Assembly: GCA_964407405.1 (NCBI GenBank)
Contig: CAYOVH010000007.1
Span: 1-34,702, forward strand
DNA: 34,702 nucleotides
Reading direction: 5' to 3'
Origin: JASLCR01 sp964407405
Lineage (GTDB): Bacteria > Patescibacteriota > Saccharimonadia > Saccharimonadales > Saccharimonadaceae
In this document: positions 30,963 to 34,702 of the stretch, one piece after another
Position numbering within the stretch: position 1 is the first letter of the stretch
Layout: each line of letters opens with the position of its first letter
The notes under the pieces: model-generated
What the model was told of the DNA's origin: nothing
The model's input: only the letters and a program-made list of their open reading frames with translations
Databases searched by the model: none
Program-made: the position numbers and the translations under genes

Positions 30963-32665
30963 ACCGTGGCGATGGTTGGGGCGGGGGCGGCGGAGAGGGA
31001 TGCGAAGGCGGCTTGCCCGGCGTCCGTCCAGTAGACTTGCGAGACACTGGCGATGGCGATCCAACCGACCGCCTGGCCGTCGAGCAACAGCTCGCGGTCC
31101 TCCTTGGGCAGATCAGCCCGGCGGTGCCACGGTAGGGCGAGGATCTCCGCCAGGCGTGGCAGATGCTGGCGCATGCCCTCGACAGTCGGCACGCCTACGG
31201 GCAGCTCCCATAGGGCAGGCGGGAGGGGCTTGCCCGGCTTGTCTGTGAGGATAATGACCCGCGGCGTTCCGTCGTAGCCACCGGAGGAGGCGATCCGGAC
31301 CTTGCAGACCGGCGGCCCGCATCGGCGACGTTGCCGCGTCGTTCCGTTGCCAATGTGGCCCAAGGCGTGAATCTCCTTGGTGCCGACGCGGGCATACGTG
31401 CCCTTCGACAGCGCGGAAAACTCCGCTTGGGTCATCTCTCGCGGCGACGCCGGGGTGCCCTGCGGATTGTTCGCGTTGAGGAGGGCCTGCAAACGCCCGG
31501 CATCCTCCGGGGAGGGGTTGACCAACGGCGGGGCGGTTGCCGCCGGTCTGGCGGCTTTCTCCGCGGCGAGGATGGCCGCCAGCTCGGCGCGCGACTCTTC
31601 CGTCGGCGGGGTGTAGGCATCCGCGGCGTAGCGTTCGATGTTGAGCACCCGGAGCTTGTCCTTGAGGCGGACCTGCACGCTGACCGCCCGGCCCGTCACC
31701 GGGGACTTGTTGACCCGGCGGATGAGATGACCGGCGAAGCTTCCCCCCGGTTCGAGGTCGGAGAACGCCGCCCGGTCGCCCTGCGCTTCAAGCATCTGGC
31801 GTTCGTAGGCAAGCCGCAGGTCGCAATGACGGACGAAAAGCGTTTCCTCCGCGGACTCCGCCGGGACCTGACGCCCGGTCAACCACAAGTCCGCGGCCTC
31901 CTCGCCGGTGATGGGCGTCTGCGGGTCGTTCAAGAGGGAATACAGGCTACGGTCGCGGGGCGGAGTCTGGCCGGACGGCCTGGGGTGCTGGTACTGTCTG
32001 CCGTCGTAGGTGCTCCCGACGAGGCGGATGGCGAGGCCGGTTGCCGTGTCGGGATCGGCCGCGGCCTGCGCCTTCACGTCCTGCCACAGCCGGTAAAGGG
32101 ACGCGTATGCCTCGAAGTCAGAGACCGCCTTGCGCCTCTCCGCTTCGATGGTCTTGATCCGGCCCATGCGGACGCCAGGGGAGGACAGGTGGAGGGCGTG
32201 GGAGATCACCCCCGCGGTGCGCTGCTGCCAGTACTCGGCCTTGCTCCAGCGGTCCACCGCGTGACCGGCCAGCCGGTCGTGACGTTGGGCGGCTCGCTCG
32301 GCACGGGTTTGGGACTGGCAGCCATGGACGGCGGGGCCGTCGTCGTACGAGTCGGCGAAGCTCACGGCTTCGCCCAGGCGCTTGTCCCGGTAGTCGCCGA
32401 AACGTTCGGCGCGGTCCGCGGCCCGATCTTCCGGGCTTTGGTCTTCGTCGCCGATTTCACCGGCGAAGGACAGGGCGGTATTGCGGCGGGACACCGTCCA
32501 GACCGCGGCGAAGTCGCAGCCCTGTTTCGGCGTGGCCTGCCAGCCTTCCGCCCGCAAGGCGTCGTACTGGTCGCGAGGGACGCGGCCTACGTAAAGGCGA
32601 AGTTTGTTGTCCTCCGGGCAATAGGTGGCGGAGTGGTCGGCGGAATAGAAGTCGGGGCGGTTCAT
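30959..32665 (-). CDS. DUF3560 protein, 568 aa
   Basis: The N-terminus CPEDNKLRLYVGRVPRDQYDALRAEGW, followed by FAGEIGDEDQSPEDRAADRAERFGDYRDKR, and the block RHDRLAGHAVDRWSKAEYWQQRTAGVISHALHLSS are characteristic of DUF3560, widespread on plasmids and phages. The function is not established. The rest (about 200-568) is less conserved, with LIRRVNKSPVTGRAVSVQVRLKDKLRVLNIERYA and a C-terminal region with KVRIASSGGYDGTPRVIILTDK. It overlaps the methyltransferase by 4 bp, so the two probably act together. Confidence 0.8.
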   Translation of the reverse strand: MNRPDFYSADHSATYCPEDNKLRLYVGRVPRDQYDALRAEGWQATPKQGCDFAAVWTVSRRNTALSFAGEIGDEDQSPEDRAADRAERFGDYRDKRLGEAVSFADSYDDGPAVHGCQSQTRAERAAQRHDRLAGHAVDRWSKAEYWQQRTAGVISHALHLSSPGVRMGRIKTIEAERRKAVSDFEAYASLYRLWQDVKAQAAADPDTATGLAIRLVGSTYDGRQYQHPRPSGQTPPRDRSLYSLLNDPQTPITGEEAADLWLTGRQVPAESAEETLFVRHCDLRLAYERQMLEAQGDRAAFSDLEPGGSFAGHLIRRVNKSPVTGRAVSVQVRLKDKLRVLNIERYAADAYTPPTEESRAELAAILAAEKAARPAATAPPLVNPSPEDAGRLQALLNANNPQGTPASPREMTQAEFSALSKGTYARVGTKEIHALGHIGNGTTRQRRRCGPPVCKVRIASSGGYDGTPRVIILTDKPGKPLPPALWELPVGVPTVEGMRQHLPRLAEILALPWHRRADLPKEDRELLLDGQAVGWIAIASVSQVYWTDAGQAAFASLSAAPAPTIATV

Positions 32666-32704
32666 GGTGTCGTGAGGTTCGAGATTCGAGGTTCGGGTTG
32701 GTAT

Positions 32705-33130
32705 TTACCAGAGAGCGGTGTCGGGCTGTTCGAGGAGCGGGAGGAACTTGTCTTGGATCATGGAGAGTGCCCCGGACACGGCGGTGTAAGCGTTGGTCAC
32801 TTCCTCCGCATTGAGGGTCTCCCGGAGTTCCCCATCTTCGTCGTGGATTGCCTCGTAAAACGGGCGCAGTACGTCGCCGGGGTCTGGTTCGTAATCTTCG
32901 CTACAGAGTTTCAGGATTGCTTGGTGGAGTTCGGCCCGGTCTTCCTCCAAGAGGAGGACAAGCCCACGCTCCCGGCACTTGTCGCGGAGTTCCAGCGTCT
33001 CCTCGCGGTCCTGCCACTCTTTCAGGGCGTCGGATTGACCGAACCGGAGCGGTTTCGAGGGGTATGGATTTTCTTCATGTGGCGGATATTCCAGCAGGGA
33101 TCTCTTGCGGGGCGGCTTGGACAGTTTCAT
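32705..33130 (-). CDS. Hypothetical acidic protein, 141 aa
   Basis: The start at 33130 has the CAAGACCATGAAAC context; the frame upstream is poor. The first 35 residues are basic (MKLSKPPRKRSLLEYPPHEENPYPSK), the remainder acidic and helical (LKEWQDREETLELRDKCRERGLVLLLEEDRAELHQAILKL). The charge split suggests a DNA- or protein-binding accessory factor. No family is recognised. Confidence 0.5.
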   Translation of the reverse strand: MKLSKPPRKRSLLEYPPHEENPYPSKPLRFGQSDALKEWQDREETLELRDKCRERGLVLLLEEDRAELHQAILKLCSEDYEPDPGDVLRPFYEAIHDEDGELRETLNAEEVTNAYTAVSGALSMIQDKFLPLLEQPDTALW

Positions 33131-33143
33131 GGTCTTGTTCGGT

Positions 33144-33341
33144 TTACGGGTTGACGACGTGGAAAGTGACCGCCGCGGCGAACGCGACGATTGCCGCGGT
33201 GGCAACGGCGGTGAGGATGGCGAGCCTGTCCAGCTCGGCGACGGTCAGGCGGCATGGCCTGCGGCGGTTGCGGGACGGGTGTTGCGGGCGGGCCGGGCGG
33301 TCGAAACGGTCGTGGTCGTGCGGGGTTGGCTTGGTCTTCAT
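33144..33341 (-). CDS. Small single-span membrane protein, 65 aa
   Basis: A basic His/Arg/Pro-rich N-terminal half (KTKPTPHDHDRFDRPARPQH, PSRNRRRPCRL) precedes one hydrophobic segment (AILTAVATAAIVAFAAAVTFHVV, about residues 41-63). The basic N-terminus should stay in the cytoplasm and the helix anchor in the inner membrane. A holin-like, exclusion or DNA-tethering role are all possible; nothing in the neighbourhood decides. Confidence 0.55.
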   Translation of the reverse strand: MKTKPTPHDHDRFDRPARPQHPSRNRRRPCRLTVAELDRLAILTAVATAAIVAFAAAVTFHVVNP

Positions 33342-33411
33342 AACGGCGGCAGTCTGGCGGAGGGTTTGAAGAAGTGCAAGAATTATTTTCAGAAATTTTT
33401 CACTTATGCGT

Positions 33412-33440
33412 GGGGGCGGCGGGCGGCGGGCGGCGGGCGG
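33412..33440. repeat. GGCGGCG heptanucleotide repeat, G-quadruplex-prone
   Basis: The plus strand reads GGGGGCGGC followed by GGGCGGC units, with four runs of three or more G. It lies directly after the stop of the minus-strand gene at 33441. It could slow transcription or polymerase. Confidence 0.6.
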
Positions 33441-34322
33441 TCACTCCAGCTCCCAGTCGATCTCCCCGTTTTGGTCTTCCCACGCCTGCATCAGCAGCGC
33501 CGCCGGGGACGTGAAGAAATGGCTCAATTCGAAGTGGGAAGTGTCCGGGTGGTGGTAGGTGTAGACGACCGGCGGCTTGGCGGATTGGAGGTTGCGGGGA
33601 AAGTGCCGGATCTCCATGTCCAGGGAGGGGCGGCCGTTGGCACGCCATGCGTGGAGCTCCAGGCCATCGGTCAGCTCCCGGAGGAACTCCGGCGACTTGG
33701 AGAGGGCTTGCACGGTCTCCCGCTCCTCCTCCGTAGGGTAGCGGTCAAAGCCGCGGAGGGCCGGTATGATCAGGTCCGCGGGGAAGCCGGGGAGGATCTT
33801 GACGACGGCGAGACTGTTGACCCGCGGGCGGTCATAGGGGGGCTCGTCGTCATCAGGGGTTTTGGCGGGCGGCGTGGGTTGGGGAAGGGTGGCGGGCTTG
33901 ACGGGGGTGGCTTGGGTGGAAGGCGCAGCGGCCGGAACGAGGACCACGTCCGGGATGACCACCCGTGCCCGGCGCTTGCGTCCTCCGCGCTCATGGCGGG
34001 CCTTGAGCCTGGCGATGGAGCGCCGGGCGGCGGGCTTGAGGCTTGATAGGGTATGCTCCGGGATAGTTGCGAGGGTGGCCAGCCAATCGGCCAGCGTGTC
34101 ACCGCTGGACCGGAGGAGATGCTCCACCCAATCGGCAACGCAATCCGCGGCTGCGGTGTAGGCCGACGTGGGGCTGGCCACTTTGTGGATTTTCTCGCCA
34201 TCGGGATACGTGGCGATCATGTCCACCCTGCCGGGGTGCCGGTAGGAAGCATGGAGGGAGATTTTCGCGTGGCTGGACGTAATGGTCCGCAGGTGGTTCA
34301 AGACTCGCTCGGTGGTAATCAT
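33441..34322 (-). CDS. Hypothetical protein, 293 aa, first gene of the leftward block
   Basis: I do not recognise the family. The N-terminal part (ITTERVLNHLRTITSSHAKISLHASY, VDMIATYPDGEKIHKVAS, ADCVADWVEHLL; 1-75) looks like a compact alpha/beta domain. A basic stretch (KARHERGGRKRRARVV, about 107-122) and a Pro-rich linker (132-165) lead to a C-terminal domain (PGFPADLIIPALRGFDRYPTEEERETV...FELSHFFTSPAALLMQAWED). It is transcribed from a strong-looking promoter abutting its ATG and lies beside the iteron array. An origin-binding or regulatory role is therefore attractive but unproven. Confidence 0.6.
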   Translation of the reverse strand: MITTERVLNHLRTITSSHAKISLHASYRHPGRVDMIATYPDGEKIHKVASPTSAYTAAADCVADWVEHLLRSSGDTLADWLATLATIPEHTLSSLKPAARRSIARLKARHERGGRKRRARVVIPDVVLVPAAAPSTQATPVKPATLPQPTPPAKTPDDDEPPYDRPRVNSLAVVKILPGFPADLIIPALRGFDRYPTEEERETVQALSKSPEFLRELTDGLELHAWRANGRPSLDMEIRHFPRNLQSAKPPVVYTYHHPDTSHFELSHFFTSPAALLMQAWEDQNGEIDWELE

Positions 34323-34329
34323 CGGGCGG

Positions 34330-34357
34330 ATTATAGCTTAGAAACGTAGTAAGGCAA
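34330..34357 (-). promoter_or_regulatory. Sigma70-type promoter for the leftward block
   Basis: On the minus strand TTGCCT (34352-34357) and a perfect TATAAT (34330-34335) are 16 bp apart. Seven bases separate the -10 from the ATG at 34322, so transcription should start at or next to the start codon, giving a leaderless or nearly leaderless mRNA. Confidence 0.65.
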
Positions 34358-34399
34358 GGGGGGAATTGTTGAGCGGCGGGCTGGGGAAATTTTTTCAAC

Positions 34400-34699
34400 C
34401 GTACAATTTGTACGATTGATTTTTCCCGCGTTGGTTTTAGTTTGGGAAATTCTGTCTTATCTTACAAATGTGGAAATTGGAGAAAGTGATTGAGAATAAG
34501 GGGTTTATGAATTTGTAAGGCTAATTTGTAATCTGTAATCTTTCAGCTTACGGCGGGCCGAGCGTTCGAGGAGGCGGTGAGACGGCGGAGAGGGCGTAAT
34601 TTGTAAACGCAAATGGATTGCGAAAGGCGATTGGCTTACAAATTAGAGACGGCAGGGGGTGGTAAATTGTAAGGTAATGGTGGGAGGGTAATTTGTAAG
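34400..34699. repeat. Iteron-like TAATTTGTAAG array (putative origin or operator region)
   Basis: AT-rich region with repeated sites: palindrome CGTACAATTTGTACG (34400-34414), CTTACAAAT (34461-34469), ATTTGTAAG (34511-34519), TAATTTGTAA (34522-34531), GCGTAATTTGTAAACGC (34594-34610), CTTACAAATTA (34635-34645), TAAATTGTAAG (34663-34673) and TAATTTGTAAG (34689-34699). Sites occur in both orientations. No coding sequence is supported in 34323-34702. Confidence 0.75.
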
Positions 34700-34702
34700 G
34701 GG

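Noticed and set aside
31331..33154. 607-codon plus-strand frame
   Set aside because: Antisense of the DUF3560 gene, which has clear family motifs and 4-bp junction overlaps.
33372..33405. Imperfect hairpin AAGTG...CACTT as a terminator
   Set aside because: Several mismatches in an AT-rich stem and no clear U-tract; too weak to annotate.

Overview
The window looks like the right-hand part of a GC-rich (about 60-65%) tailed bacteriophage genome, probably a podovirus-like phage taken from a metagenome assembly (it contains a 100-N scaffold gap). Virion genes run rightward and a long, tightly overlapping block of replication and accessory genes runs leftward. No tRNA, rRNA, integrase, terminase, portal, capsid or RNA polymerase gene is visible; the missing head and packaging genes presumably lie beyond the left edge. 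Most starts in the leftward block have no Shine-Dalgarno sequence, and the best promoter abuts its start codon. This suggests a host that initiates translation largely without Shine-Dalgarno pairing. Two integron attC-like elements fit an environmental host such as Verrucomicrobiota, but that host guess is weak.

Layout. 1-71: the Ser-rich end of an unseen upstream gene. 126-2840: four overlapping sugar-transfer-type genes (GT25-like, HtrL/YibB-like and two tandem GT8-like paralogues). 2837-15564: structural and DNA-ejection genes. These are two unrecognised proteins, a conserved structural protein, a GNAT-fold protein in the position of T7 gp13, a putative internal virion protein, a protein with a GH108-like muramidase region, a coiled-coil protein, and a 2172-residue polyvalent ejection protein. 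15565-27743 (minus strand): small zinc-binding proteins, DUF3310, an SNF2 helicase, a VRR-NUC nuclease, a family A DNA polymerase, a DUF2815 ssDNA-binding protein, a small lipoprotein, a DUF7666-like protein with ASSTG nonapeptide repeats (interrupted by the gap), a DUF2800 Cas4/RecB-like nuclease, small proteins, a primase-helicase and a small HTH protein. 27820-29199 (plus strand): a zinc-ribbon protein, a 171-bp insertion carrying an attC-like hairpin, a methyltransferase resembling plant glucuronoxylan O-methyltransferases (DUF579), and an HNH-like protein. 29196-34322 (minus strand): an AP2-like protein, small proteins, a DNA methyltransferase, a DUF3560 protein, a small membrane protein and a 293-residue unknown. 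34323-34702: an AT-rich non-coding region with a promoter and about seven TAATTTGTAAG iteron-like sites, probably an origin or control region.

How the parts fit. The leftward block supplies a largely self-sufficient replication and recombination apparatus. The rightward block builds the tail and ejection machinery, including a likely wall-cutting activity. The glycosyltransferases and the DUF579-like methyltransferase point to carbohydrate modification, of either the virion or the host envelope. The most unusual items are the attC-like insertion whose removal would restore an overlapping gene junction, the DUF579 homologue, the hidden lipoprotein, the ASSTG repeat protein that broke the assembly, and the iteron array with its near-leaderless promoter.
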